Shown here piece after piece: positions 35,410 to 47,639 of a DNA stretch of 64,000 nucleotides. Each line of letters opens with the position of its first letter. The stretch's first letter is position 1. The stretch lies in the NCBI RefSeq assembly GCF_030704535.1, contig NC_081809.1:637501-701500 (forward strand), in the 5' to 3' direction. The stretch comes from Vitis vinifera (lineage: Eukaryota; Streptophyta; Magnoliopsida; Vitales; Vitaceae). The notes below the pieces were generated by a model. The model made no database searches. It saw only the letters and a list, made by a program, of their open reading frames with translations, and was not told the DNA's origin. The translations under genes and the position numbers were made by a program.

Positions 35410-36199
35410 GGTTGCATCTGAGGAAGGTTCTAGGTAATATACTATTTTTCAATAAAGGAGTTCTATTCATGATGTCACGTGGGAATCGCTGGTTCGTTTC
35501 AAGTGGTGGTCTAATTCGTTTTTTCTTTCTTTTTTATGTTTTTTTTATTTTATTTTTTTTTTGGTTTTTCGTTTTCTGGGCGGGAGGAGGGAAAATAGAA
35601 AAGAAAAAAAAACAAATAAAACAAAATAAATGCGTGGATCTGATTATTAACCAGCGAGAAACTTATCCTTCTACTTTCAGTGCATTTAGAGGTAATCAAC
35701 ATGTAGAATACAACAGGAAATGAATATTTTCCTTGTGATTCATGGAGAATGGCATAATCCGAGTCCAGAAATGCAGGCTATAAAATTGAATAAATATTTA
35801 CAAACTGATAAGCCCCTTTAAAAGTGATGAAAACAAATTCGGGAATGTTAAAATGCATGTGCTCTTGTATATTCCCGGCGGCTTTTCTATTTTTCCAAAC
35901 AACTAGAAGCTTTGACTTAATTCAAAAATGGATGGCTACAATAACTCCAACATGATCATGACTGTACCTTGGTAATGACCCTGGAAGATCAAAAATAGAT
36001 TGATTGGGATACGGGAAAATTTTTGGAGTGAAGTAGAATGAAGGCCAGTGTGGTATTAACAGATTGGCAGATCAATTCAGAGAGCTAACTTATTGGACAA
36101 CCACAGTTCTTGCTTAGCGAGTAAACTGTAAAGCTAGCAGAGAAAATCAAAAGAATCTGGCCATAGTTAAAAGGACTATTTGATTAAAATGAATGAAAG
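35410..36199. other. Upstream flank of the 34.6-kb PR-10 gene
   Basis: PR-10-unit flank, inverted relative to 38000-38640 upstream of the 38.8-kb gene. It includes a pyrimidine-rich tract (35517-35580) and the distal module near 35897. No gene is seen. Confidence 0.55.
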
Positions 36200-37030
36200 A
36201 ATCCTAATCTTGCAAATTTAGCCCTCTACATATTTCAATCTCAAAAATGAACTATTCTTGATAAAAATTTCCTCCAGCCTATTTTCCCTCTTATTTATCC
36301 CATTTCTTCAAACTTTGAACTTCAATGTACCTTTATTCTTTTTACCTCCATTTATTTTTCTTTCAATTCTTATTTATTGAATGTTCTAAAGTACTCTTGA
36401 TGCATGAGATGCGGTGAATATTTAAAAAGTCTCAACTTATTACCATTTTTTTTCATGTCGGTTGCAGCCATGGAAATTAAGGGACTCAAAAGCAGTAAAT
36501 AGACATAAAAAGTGTGGAGGAGCATTGTCTATATGACAAGGTCTAATGATGGTAAGTAATTAAATTCAACTATGTAATTTATGGTACATTTTGTTTTGTT
36601 GGCAAATTTGCTTTTTATATAAATATAAATATATGTTAAATAGAGTTTTAAGATAACAAATAAAGTTGCGCTTCTTAGTTCTATACCAAACTTCACCGAT
36701 GCTCTGAACTTGATGCAGGTAATTAAGTCCATATATATGTAGTCATCCTATATTAACTCTATATTATTATTATAAATGTTTTATTTTTTTTGTTGAAAAT
36801 AGTTACGAGTTAGGATATTAAAAATTATTTAATAATTTAAACAATTTTTGTAAGGGTAGTATTTGTGATAGTAAAGATGATTAACAATTTATTTATTTTT
36901 TATTTACTATGGTTAACTTCAAAACATTTGGAATAAAAATAATAAGGAATAGGTTGAAAGGTATTGTTGTCAATAATGAGTCATTTTTTAGGTAAGGTAT
37001 GTGAAGGGCTAGATTTGCAAAATTGGAATT
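36200..37030 (+). mobile_element. Internally deleted MULE, 0.83 kb
   Basis: Ends left AATCCTAATCTTGCAAATTT, right (reverse complement) AATTCCAATTTTGCAAATCT, the same terminal family as 27340-33405. It keeps the left leader and the exon-like motif ending 'aatgatggtaag' (36543-36556) but has lost the transposase interior. It lies near the centre of the inverted duplication, between the divergent genes at 34.6 and 38.8 kb. Confidence 0.75.
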
Positions 37031-37108
37031 ATTGCATCCATCATTGACTTGTTGGTAAGTGTTCTTTTCTATTAAATTCAAGGATTGGATATTTATTAAA
37101 GACTTATC

Positions 37109-38827
37109 CATGTGTCTTTATAAGATATATCATTCCTAAAAATCAGCAATAGGACGAAACCCACCAAAAAGCAGCCTCAATTATACAAACACAACCAACT
37201 TGCCTGAAACGTCTGCATCCAATTTGGAAAGTTCAAAGTACTCCACCGATTTTGATTATCAAATTGGTGTCCACTTCCTGAAAATCAGTTCCAATTTGAG
37301 GATGAAAATACATTAACTTGCCTGAAAATTTTGCATCAAAAATCTCAATATCAGAAAATCTTTGATTGTTCTACATCAAAAAATGGAAGCTGGTCAAGAT
37401 ATATTTTTTTTATTTGTTGACCTTTCTTTTATGGATAACACTGATGACACACAAAAAATGTCTAGGTACACAACTTTCTTTTATTTTTAAGAATCATCAC
37501 CCAAGGATATGCATTGAAAAGTATAACATAATGGCTAAATTAGGAAAACTGTATGGTTAATTATCTATTTCATTTCTCATGAGTACCATAGTAATAATAA
37601 TATTGGTTCCATCAATGAGAAAGAATTCTTATAAAGGGTAATTGGATGGTTATACTAGAAACTCAATTGTACAGTACTTGGGGGTAAGAAAAAAATGGCT
37701 GAATTGTATTTCTTAAACACTTTCTGAAACGACTAGAACACTCATTTGAATGGTATGATGAGTATCATGCTACCATGGGCAGATTAAAACTGTGGTTAGT
37801 TTCTTCTGGTTTTCTTTTCTTGATTTACAGTTTCCTGGTTAAGCTAAAACTGTAGCTGTCCCATAAGTTAATTAGTTCTCTGAATTGATTTGCCAATATG
37901 TAAATACCACACTGGTCTTCATTATAATTTTTTATCTTCCAGGGTCGTTTCCAAGTGACAATTACCAGGAAGGTGGTGGGATTTGTCTCCACTGCTGTTC
38001 TTCAATCCTGTTGAAGTCGTTGCAGCCATCCATTTTTGAATAAAGTCCAAGCTTCTAGTTGTTTAGAAAATTAGTAAGGACTCCTTGAATATAGAAGATC
38101 ACATTTCCACATTCCAGAATTTGTTTTCATCAATTTAAAGGGATTTATTCATTTGTAAATGCATATTCTATTTTGGCCTGCATTTCTGGATTGGGATTAT
38201 GCCATTCTCCATCAATCACCAATATTCCACAATGTTGACTGCAAAAAGGGTGTGCTACCCAACTACAAATATATGATCAAAAGTAACTTGAATGCCATAA
38301 CGATTACAATGTTAATATCCCAAAAAAAAAAAAAAAAAAATTCATTTCCTATTCTATTCCACATATTCTTTACCTGTAAAAAGCACTAGTCCTCATATGT
38401 CTGCCGACAAAAAGGATAGGTTTCTCACTTGTTAATAATAAGATCCACATATTTGCTTTGTTTTGTTTGTTTGCTTTCTTTCTTTCTTTCTTTCTTTTCC
38501 CTCTTTTTCTTCCTCCTAGCTACCCCCAACTGAAAAAAAAAATTAAAAAGAATTAGGTCACAACTTGAATTTAACGAGCCGAGTCCAACATGAGATCATA
38601 GTACTCCTTTATGGAAAAGTAGCGGATTACTTTGAATCTTCCTCAGATGCAACCGTCTCTGCCTTTGAAAACTAGAGGCACACCTTCACTCGAGATAACC
38701 TTTGTTCTCCTTCTATAAATGCCACCCCTTGTTCTCACATCTCTCTTCACCTCAAACCATTCTCTGCAAACCAATCAATCCTCCTTCTCTTCCTCTTTTG
38801 ATCCTTTTCATTTCAAGCTCTAAGATC
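37109..38827 (+). repeat. Upstream half of a direct duplication (copy 1)
   Basis: Nearly identical by eye to 41508-43190, including 'tccatgtgtctttataagat', a CTTT microsatellite (about 38476-38500 versus 42842-42864) and the PR-10 promoter. The unit starts within a remnant of the inner-type LTR. Copy 1 has small insertions (about 37130-37155) relative to copy 2. It contains no other gene; the short frames at 37366 and 38159 are not gene-like. Confidence 0.85.
38663..38720 (+). promoter_or_regulatory. Core promoter of the 38.8-kb PR-10 gene
   Basis: The TATA box TATAAAT at 38714-38720 is 108 bp before the ATG. Just upstream, CTTTGAAAACTAGAGGCACA (38663-38682) followed by CCTTCAC is the block conserved in every PR-10 unit in the window, including the pseudogenes. 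It is a candidate cis-element; function is inferred from conservation only. Confidence 0.65.
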
Positions 38828-39436
38828 ATGGGTGTTTTCACTTACGAGAGTGAGGTCACTTCCTCGGTTCCCCCAGCCAAGATGTTCAAGGCCGCTATCC
38901 TCGATTCTGACAACCTCATTCCCAAGATAAGGCCTCAAGATATCAAGAGTGTGGAAATCCTACAAGGACAGGGAGGTCCCGGAACCATCAAGAAGATTCA
39001 CTTTGGTGAAGGTTAGTTTCTATTATAATCATTGCAGCACATATAACCATCGTTGCATGGTGCCATGAACATGTTAACAGATAGACTAACGGGGATTCTT
39101 TAATTTTATTTTTTTTTCTTTTTCTTTTTCTTGTTTCCAGGCAGAAAATTCAAAAGCATGACACACAGGGTTGATGCGATTGACAAAGAGAACTTCTCAT
39201 TCAGCTACACTGTGATTGACGGAGATGTTTTGACGAGCGGCATTGAATCACTTTCTCATGAGGTCAAAGTGGTGGCTTCTCCTGATGGAGGATGCATCTT
39301 CAAGAACACCAAAAAGTACCACACCAAGGCCGGTGTAGAGATCAGTGAAGAGCACGTTAAGGGCGGCAAAGAGGAGTCTCTCGCATTGTTCAAGGCTATT
39401 GAAGCCTACCTCTTGGCACACCCTGATGCCTATTAA
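38828..39436 (+). CDS. PR-10 protein, GQGGPGT subtype (38.8-kb copy)
   Basis: Exons 38828-39011 and 39141-39436, 129-bp intron, 159 aa. Exon 1 is identical in protein to the 43.2-kb gene and differs by one residue (Ala for Ser in FKAAILD) from the 34.6-kb gene. The P-loop is GQGGPGT. Private exon 2 residues are SLSHEVKVV and GCIFKNT, and the C-terminus is [13 protein letters not shown]. The usual signature [17 protein letters not shown] and the KYHTK segment are present. The ATG is the first in the conserved 'aagatcatgggtgtt' context. It is intact by inspection. It heads the plus-strand half of the inverted array. Confidence 0.95.
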
Positions 39437-40880
39437 GTAAAATTGCCTGTAGTAATTGAGATATCAGTCTCTTGAGTCCACCTTCATATTCATAGCATCA
39501 GTCTTAATAAGTTTGGATCTTTTGTGTTTTTTTCCGTATGGCCAAAGTAGCCTCGGCTTAGAAATAAGAGTTTCCTAGGTGTGATCCTTGGGAGTACTTG
39601 TAATGTTTTATTTCAATGAAAAGTCCTTGTTATATTGCCTTAATAAATAAATATATTGAAAATCATCTTTTTACTGATCAAGCAATATTATGGCACTCCA
39701 CCGAGTCCAAATTAGTCAAAAGATTGTTGTTAGTGAATTACTGTAGAGGGCTATTTATTTTGATATATGAATGATCGATGCTGTAAACAGGAAATACTTT
39801 ATTTGGAAAACCATTTTTAATTTTATTTATTTATTTATTTATTTATTTTAAAAAAATTGGTTTCTATTAAATGATTATTTAATTTCTTATAAACAATGAC
39901 TTCTACCTTAGGACCCACAATAGGGTTAAGAGGTATGCCCAATGCTTCAATTTAATAGAAAGAACACCTATCAACAAGTCAAGGATGGATGAAATAATTC
40001 TAATTTTGCAAATCTAACCCTCTACATAGTTTAACCTCAAAAATGACTCATGCTCGACAAAAGTACCTTTTAACCTATTCCTTATTATTTTTATTCCAAA
40101 GGTTTTGAAGTTAACTATCATCCAAATCACTATGAAGAAACTTAAGGAATGTTAAGCCCATAGTTGAGATGAAACATGCAATTTTCATTTGTATGGGCAT
40201 CCAAATAGAAGGATCATTATTACAATTTCCATCTATGTACTTATCCGATCTCTATAAGCACCAAAGAAATTTATATTTCCATTTACATGAAATAAATAAA
40301 AAAATCACTATTACGATTTTTATGCCTTGTTACTCCATAGTGTGCCAAAGCTATAATGATCTCAAGGATATAAAAGGATTGATGGTTTACATGTTTTCTA
40401 ATTATCGTCATATTGATCACATCGACTATAACAACGTATACTCTTACCTTCTCCACAAAAAAGGATCTTTTTTTTCTTTGGTCTTCTTTTTAGCCACCTT
40501 GTTTAAGGTATTATCCAATCCATATCATTTGAAATTCAATAGATAGACTATGAATATGAAGACAACAATGAGTTAGTAGTGAAGTATTGGGAGCATTGAA
40601 TGTGACATGAAATGTTATAATGTCTACAAGTGGTAACAACCTATGGACATGGAATATGATCAAGATCAAATTGTCGACATGTGCTCAAACTAGTGTCTAA
40701 ATTCACTTGGGTAAATATTGATGACCAACCCCTTGATATGTGTTCTCTTACGCTCTCACCAATCAGTCAACTGCTTGCATGTGAAACATCATCTCTAACT
40801 TGCAAGTATGTGTTGAATATTATTTCGTTATCTAAAACATATTGAAATTTCCCAACATGGCTACATGAATTTGTCGTTTG
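39437..40880. other. 3' flank of the 38.8-kb gene with a MULE fragment
   Basis: A 3'UTR with AATAAA-type signals near 39642, then the reverse-complement counterpart of 32510-33720. A MULE end (AATTCTAATTTTGCAAATCT) starts at about 39994 and MULE interior wording runs to 40880. There is no MITE at the position matching 33730-34388. No host gene is seen; the frame at 40169-40546 is MULE/repeat sequence. Confidence 0.65.
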
Positions 40881-40885
40881 CATTT

Positions 40886-41507
40886 TGTCAGGATAAAACT
40901 CTTGAAAACATCATGATGTAATAAAATAAGGTTTAATTAATAACTTTATTTATTTATGATTCCCATTTCTATCCTTATTTACATGAATTGTTATCTAAGT
41001 ATTCATATCTCTTTCACTTGTATTGTATGTGACTTAGGGTGCATTAGGAGTTATATAGAAGATTCAAGTCATGTGTTTCTTACAAGATGATAAATAGTTC
41101 ACAATCAGTTCATGGATTTAGGTAATCTATTAGAGACTATAGTAGATTACCTCCCAATTTAAGGGATGACTTGTCTTAATCATTAAGATAATTTTCCCTA
41201 GTGAGTGCACTAGTATGTACAATTACGCATCAAACAAGACTTACAATAAATCACATTAGTTTTTGGGTAAGTATGATTCACTAAAATTCTATGTTGCATG
41301 AGCTTTCAAACTTGAGAGAATATTCAGATAATGCTAATGTATTTAGTGGATTTTGTTAAAATATAGCCCTACAAAGCAAGACATGATATAACATATTTTA
41401 GTTTCATTAATAAATTTATTTATGTAAGATTTTAGTTTCCTTTATTATCATATTTACATTAATTGGTTATCTAAATATTCACACGTATATTAGAAGTTGC
41501 ATAAAAT
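40886..41507. mobile_element. Truncated nested LTR pair (inverted counterpart of 32000-32504)
   Basis: The outer LTR begins at 40886 (TGTCAGGATA), preceded by CATTT, the complement of the AAATG target duplication at 32505. At 41354 a second LTR begins (TGTTAAAATATAG) at the same nested junction as at 32032. Both are cut short by the start of the next duplication unit. The shared junctions show that the nesting predates the inverted duplication. Confidence 0.75.
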
Positions 41508-43190
41508 TATCCATGTGTCTTTATAAGATGAAACCCATCAAAAAGCAGCCTCAACTATACAAACACAACCAACTTGCATGAAATTTCTGCGTCCAATTTT
41601 GGAAAGTTCAAAGTACTCCACCTATTATGATTATCAAATTGGTGTCCACTTCCTGAAAATCAGTTCCAATTTGAGGATGAAAATACATTAACTTGCCTAA
41701 AAATTTTGCATCAAAAATCTCAAAATCAGAAAATGTTTGATTATTCTAAATCAAAAAAATTAAAGTTGGTCAAGATATTTCTTTTTATTTGTTGACCTTT
41801 CTTTTACAGATAACACTGATGACACAAAAAATGTCTAGGTACACAACTTTCTTTTATTTTTCAGAATCATCACTCAAGGATATGCATTGAAAAGTATAAC
41901 ATAATGGCTAAATTAGGAAAATTGTATGGTTAATTATCTATTTCATTTCTCATGAGTACCATAGTAATAATAATATTGGTTCCATCAATGAGAAAGAATT
42001 CTTATTAAGGGTAATTGGATGGTTATACTAGAAACTCAATTGTATAGTACTTGGTGGTAAGAAAAAAATGGCTGAATTGCATTTCTTAAAACACTTTCTG
42101 AAACTACTAGAACCCTCATTTGAATGGTATGATGAGTATCATGCTACCATGGGCAGATTAAAACTGTGGTTAGTTTCTTCTGGTTTTCTTTTCTTGATTT
42201 ACAGTTTCCTGGTTAAGCTAAAACTGTAGTTGTCCCATAAGTTAATTAGTTCTCTGAATTGATTTGCCAATATGTAAATACCACACTGGTCTTCATTCTA
42301 ATTTTCTATCTTCCAGGGTCGTTTCCAAATGACAATTACCAGGTAGGTGATGGGATTTGTCTCCACTGCTGTTCTTCTTCAATCCTGTTGAAGTCGTTGC
42401 AGCCATCCATTTTTGAATAAAGTCCAAGCTTCTAGTTGTTTAGAAAATTAGTGAGGACTCCTTGAATATAGAAGAGTACATTTTCACATTCCAGAATTTG
42501 TTTTCATCAATTTAAAGGGATTTATTCATTTGTAGATATATATTCTATTTTGGCCTGCATTTCTGGATTGGGATTATGCCATTCTCCATCAATCACCAAT
42601 ATTCCACAATGTTGACTGCAAAAAGGGTGTGCTACCCAACTGCAAATATATGATCAAAAGTAACTTGAATGCCATAACTATTACAATGTTAATATCCAAA
42701 AAAAAAATCATTTCCTGTTCCATTCTACTTATTCTTTACCTGTAAAAAGCACAGTCCTCAGATGTCCACCGAGGAAAAGGATAGGTTTCTCACTTGTTAA
42801 TAATAAGATCCACATATTTGCTTTGTTTTGTTTGTTTGCTTTCTTTCTTTCTTTCTTTCTTTTCCCTCTTTTTCTTCCTCCTAGCTACCCCCACTGAAAA
42901 AAAAATTAAAAAGAATTAGGTCACAACTTGAATTTAACGAGCCGAGTCCAACATGAGATCATAGTACTCCTTTATGGAAAAGTAGCGGATTACTTTGAAT
43001 CTTCCTCAGATGCAACCGTCTCTGCCTTTGAAAACTAGAGGCACACCTTCACTCGAGAAAACCTTTGTCCTCCATCTATAAATGCCACCCCTTGTTCTCA
43101 CATCTCTCTTCACCTCAAACCATTCTCTGCAAACCAATCAATCCTCCTTCTCTTCCTCTTTTGATCCTTTTCATTTCAAACTCTAAGATC
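41508..43190 (+). repeat. Upstream half of the direct duplication (copy 2)
   Basis: Second copy of the unit at 37109-38827. Its similarity continues unbroken through exon 1, the intron and most of exon 2 of the 43.2-kb gene, and ends inside that exon. It holds the promoter and no other gene. Confidence 0.85.
43077..43083 (+). promoter_or_regulatory. TATA box of the 43.2-kb PR-10 gene
   Basis: TATAAAT, 108 bp before the ATG. The upstream conserved block CTTTGAAAACTAGAGGCACA lies at about 43026-43045. Confidence 0.75.
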
Positions 43191-43798
43191 ATGGGTGTTT
43201 TCACTTACGAGAGTGAGGTCACTTCCTCGGTTCCCCCAGCCAAGATGTTCAAGGCCGCTATCCTCGATTCTGACAACCTCATTCCCAAGATAAGGCCTCA
43301 AGATATCAAGAGTGTGGAAATCCTACAAGGACAGGGAGGTCCCGGAACCATCAAGAAGATTCACTTTGGTGAAGGTTAGTTTCTATTATAATCATTGCAG
43401 CACATATAACCATCGTTGCATGGTGCCATGAACATGTTAACAGATAGACTAACGGGGATTCTTTAATTTTATTTTTTTTCTTTTTCTTTTTCTTGTTTCC
43501 AGGCAGAAAATTCAAAAGCATGACACACAGGGTTGATGCGATTGACAAAGAGAACTTCACATTCAGCTACACTGTGATTGACGGCGATGTTTTGACCAGC
43601 GGCATTGAATCAATTTCTCATGAGCTCAAAGTGGTGGCTTCTCCTGATGGAGGATGCATCTACAAGAACACCAAAAAGTACCACACCAAGGCCGGTGTAG
43701 AGATCAGTGAAGAGCACGTTAAGGGCGGCAAAGAGGAGTCTCTCGCATTGTTCAAGGCTATTGAAGCCTACGTCCTGGCACATCCCGATGCCTATTAA
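43191..43798 (+). CDS. PR-10 protein, mosaic GQGGPGT subtype (43.2-kb copy)
   Basis: Exons 43191-43374 and 43503-43798, 128-bp intron, 159 aa. Exon 1 and intron match the 38.8-kb gene almost base for base, including the P-loop GQGGPGT. Exon 2 keeps that subtype's markers ([30 protein letters not shown]) up to 43746. From 43772 the codons (gtcctggcacatcccgatgc) and the whole 3' flank match the 46.4-kb gene. A few changes within exon 2 (TFSYT, ESISHEL) agree with the GEGGPGT genes or the 34.6-kb gene, so conversion may be patchy. The protein is full length and looks functional. The mosaic fits an unequal crossover between neighbouring units. Confidence 0.95.
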
Positions 43799-44782
43799 GT
43801 AAAATTTCCTGTAGTAATTGAGATATTAGTCTCTTGAGTCCACCTTCATATTCATAGCATCATTTGTGTTTTAGCCATATGGCCAAAGTAGCCTCGGCTT
43901 AAAAATAAGACTTTCCTAGGTTTGATCCTTGGACTTGTAATGTTTTATTAGAATGATGAGTCATCGTTGTAATACTTTCATAAATATACGAAATTATTAA
44001 GCAATATTCCGGCACTGCACTAACTCCAAATTTGTCACTAAGATTGTTGTTAGGGAATTACTGGAGGGAGCAATTTATTTTGACATGTGTATGATGGGTT
44101 TACAATGGAAATACTTTAATTGAAAAACCATCTTTAAATTTATTTTATTTAAAAAAAAAAATGTTTCTATTAAATGATTATTTAATTTATTATGACACAA
44201 TGACTTTGACTTAGGACAAGAATAGGATTAAGACCCAATCCTTCGATTTAATAGAAAACAATACTTACTAACCAGTCAATGATGGATGAAATATCTCCAT
44301 TTTAGGAAATCTAATCCTCCACACATTTTAACATAAAAATGACTTATTCTTGACAAAATAACTTCTCAACCCATTCCTTATTATTTTTGTTCCAAAAGTT
44401 ATGAAGTTAATTATAATTATTATGATCAATCATTGTGAAAAACTTAATGAATGTTAAGTCCATAGTTGAGAAGGGACATGCAATTTTCATTCATAATTTA
44501 TACATGATGTCCTCTCACAATGTACAAAAAAGTAATTTATATTTCCATTCACATGGTATTGAAAAAAAATCATTCTTCTAGTTTTCATGGCTTGTTAGTC
44601 CATAGGGTGCCAAAGCTATAATAATCTCAAGGATGTAAAAGGATTGATTATTTGCATATTTTTTATTATGGCCATATTTGATGGCATCAACCACAATGAT
44701 GTGTGCTCTTACCTTCTCATCTAGAAAAGATTCTTTCTTGTTGTCTTCCTTGTTTAAGGTATTATCCAATCCATATCATTTG
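43799..44782. other. 3' flank of the 43.2-kb gene with a MULE fragment
   Basis: Collinear with 47006-48411 downstream of the 46.4-kb gene, but with a single copy of the roughly 370-bp segment that is tandemly doubled there. A MULE end with the wording 'ttttaacataaaaatgactt' lies near 44327. No gene is seen. Confidence 0.6.
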
Positions 44783-45737
44783 TGTTAGAATATTTGGAAA
44801 AACTTCGATCCAAGCCTTGGATTGTGAGGTGCATACATCTATCATCCTGAGGATCCTAGATCTAATAGAAACAATATATACACACACATATATTAAAACA
44901 TTAGATCTAGAAGTTTTGAAAACTTTACTTTTGATCTGGATGTTCTTATATTAAATTCAATTGGTGAAGAAGATCTCAAAACCTACATATCTTCCACCCA
45001 TTGTATCAGTACTCTTGAAACCTTGTACTTGAGAAGGGCAAACATCTCTCTACAAGGATGAAGGTTAGGATTCTTTTTCTCCGGAAGTCAATGGATAAGA
45101 ATGTGTCTAATTTTAAACCCCTAAGGGAGCTTATATAAACTTTTTTATAGGTTTAAGTGACTTAAATTCATATTGGGCTTGGGTCACTTAATTTAGCACA
45201 TTAGATTCTAATTAATTATTTAGTCTTATTGGGTCGTAATTAACTAATTAGCTTAATTAAAAAAGAATCATTCATAAACTTCTGTGCAATCTTATATTTT
45301 ACTAAAATACTCTTATGTGTACACTTATGGAGAAGAAACTAATAAATCCATAAAATAACATGTCATCGAGAAATGTGAGCTAAAGCATGGATCATTGAGA
45401 CCCATAGAAAAATATGGGTTCCCTCATAACCAATTTTAAAATTGACTCAACATCTCATTATAAAGAGTCAACTGCACTTTACTATTTTATGAAAATTATA
45501 TCAAGATTAATTAAATTCAATTTAATCAATTTCTGGGGCTCATAACCTATTATTCACTACATGTAAACTCCTCATAAACTAATGTCTATAATTAAAAAGG
45601 TACAAAATGTTAACCTCTTAAAATTGATCACTTCTGCTAACCTTAAGTCTTATATCTACTTATAATTTGATAAATTGATATACTTTAACTCACCAACACT
45701 ATATTTCAAATTCCACAAAAAGAATTACTACAACACC
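44783..45737. mobile_element. Truncated LTR, same insertion as at 48412
   Basis: Begins TGTTAGAATATTTGG right after ATTTG (44778-44782), the same target site and sequence context as the complete solo LTR at 48412-50033. It ends abruptly at about 45737, where the upstream flank of the 46.4-kb PR-10 unit starts. The truncation therefore marks a duplication breakpoint. Confidence 0.8.
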
Positions 45738-46403
45738 ACAAATTTGAAGTTCCTTGCAGCCATTACAGCCATCCATTTTTGAATAAAGTCCAAGCTTCTA
45801 GTTGTTTACAAAATTAGTAAAGCCTCCTTGAATATAGAACAGTCCATTTTAACATTCCAGAATTTGTTTTCATCAATTTAGAGGACTTCTCATTTTGGAC
45901 ATATTTATTCAATTTTAGCCTGCATTTATGGACTGGGATTGCGCCATTCTCCATGAATCACCAATATTCCACAATGTTGACCGCAAAAAGGGTGTGCTAC
46001 CAACTGCAAATATATGATCAAAAGTAACTTGAATGCCATAATTACAATGTTGATATCCAAAGAAAAAATTCATTTTCTGTTCTATTCTAAATATTCTTTA
46101 CCTGTAAAAAGTACTAGTCCTCAGATGTCTACCGAGGAAAAAGATAGGTTTCAGCCGAGTCCAACATGAGATCATAGTACTCCTTTATGGAAAAGTAGCG
46201 GATTACTTTGAATCTTCCTCAGATGCAACCGTCTCTGCCTTTGAAAACTCGAGACACACCTTCACTCGAGCAAACCTTTGTCCTCCATCTATAAATGCCA
46301 CCCCTTGTTCTCACATCTCTCTTCACCTCAAACCATTCTCTGCAAACCAACCAATCCTCCTTCTCTTCCTCTTTTGATCCTTTTCATTTCAAACTCTAAG
46401 ATC
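45738..46403 (+). other. Upstream flank and promoter of the 46.4-kb PR-10 gene
   Basis: PR-10-unit flank with the distal module near 45785 and shared wording such as 'ccacaatgttgaccgcaaaa'. It lacks the (CTTT)n tract found upstream of the 38.8- and 43.2-kb genes. The TATA box TATAAAT is at 46290-46296, 108 bp before the ATG. Confidence 0.7.
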
Positions 46404-47005
46404 ATGGGTGTTATCACTTACGAGAATGAGGTCACTTCCTCAATTCCCCCAGCTAAGATGTTCAAGGCCGCTATCCTCGATTCTGACAACCTCATTCCCA
46501 AGGTAAGGCCTCAAGCTATCAAGAATGTGGAAATCATACAAGGAGAGGGAGGCCCTGGAACCATCAAGAAGATTCACTTTGGTGAAGGTTAGTTTTGTAT
46601 TATAATCATTGCAGCACATATAACTATCACTGCATGGTATCATGAACATGTTAACAGAACAGAATAGACTAATGGGGGTTCTGTTTTTTTTTCTCTTTCT
46701 GGTGTCCAGGCAGCAAATTCAAAAGCATGACACACCGGGTTGATGCGATTGACAAAGAGAACTTCACATTCAGCTACACTGTGGTTGACGGAGATGTTTT
46801 GACGGGCGGCATTGAATCAATTTCTCATGAGCTCAAAGTTGTGGCTTCTCCTGATGGAGGATCCATCTACAAGAACACCAGCAAGTACCACACCAAGGGC
46901 GATGTAGAGATCAGTGAAGAGCACATTAAGGGTGGCAAAGAGGAGGCTCTGGCATTGTTCAAGGCTATTGAAGCCTACGTCCTGGCACATCCCGATGCCT
47001 ATTAA
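46404..47005 (+). CDS. PR-10 protein, GEGGPGT subtype (46.4-kb copy)
   Basis: Exons 46404-46587 and 46710-47005, 122-bp intron, 159 aa. The N-terminus is [20 protein letters not shown]; the MGVI start is shared with the 14-kb genes and the 3.9-kb orphan exon, whereas other late copies have MGVF. The P-loop is GEGGPGT (Glu48). Exon 2 is identical in protein sequence to the 25.7-kb minus-strand gene. The KAIEAY helix with Glu149 and Tyr151 is present. It is intact. Its 3' end and downstream sequence were the donor-like partner for the mosaic 43.2-kb gene. Confidence 0.95.
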
Positions 47006-47556
47006 GTAAAATTGCCTGTAGTAATTGAGATATTAGTCTCTCGAGTCCACCTTCATATTCATAGCATCATTTGTGTTTTTGCCATATGGCCAAAGTAGCA
47101 TCGGCTTAAAAATAAGACGTTCCTAGGTTTGATCCTTGGACTTGTAATGTTTTATTAGAATGAAGAGTCATTGTTGTAATACTTTCATAAATATACTGAA
47201 ATTATTAAGCAATATTCCGGCACTGCACTAACTCCAAATTTGTCACAAGATTGTTGTTAGGGAATTACTGGAGGGAGCAATTTATTTTGACATGTGTATG
47301 ATGGGTTTACACTGGAAATACTTTAATTGAAAAACCATCTTTAAATTTATTTTATTTTAAAAAAAAAATTGTTTCCATTAAATGATTATTTAATTTATTA
47401 TGGCACAATGACTTTGACTTAGGACAAAAATAGGATTAAGACCCAATCCTTCGATTTAATAGAAAACAATACTTACCAACCAGTCAAAGAAAACAATACT
47501 TACCGACCAGTCAATGAAAACAACACTTACCAACCAGTCAATGATGGATGAAATAT
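47006..47556. other. 3' flank of the 46.4-kb gene
   Basis: 3'UTR and flank, including a three-fold short tandem repeat at about 47460-47545 of 'gaaaacaatacttaccaacc' plus 'agtcaa' (about 30 bp per unit). The 43.2-kb flank has one unit. Confidence 0.6.
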
Positions 47557-47639
47557 TTCCATTTTAGGAAACCTAACACCCTACATATTTTAACATAAAA
47601 ATGACTTATTCTTGACAAAAATACTTCTCAACCCATTCC

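Noticed and set aside
40169-40546. 125-codon frame downstream of the 38.8-kb gene
   Set aside because: Falls in MULE-derived flank; the corresponding reversed region at 32.5-33.4 kb is not open, and no domain is visible.
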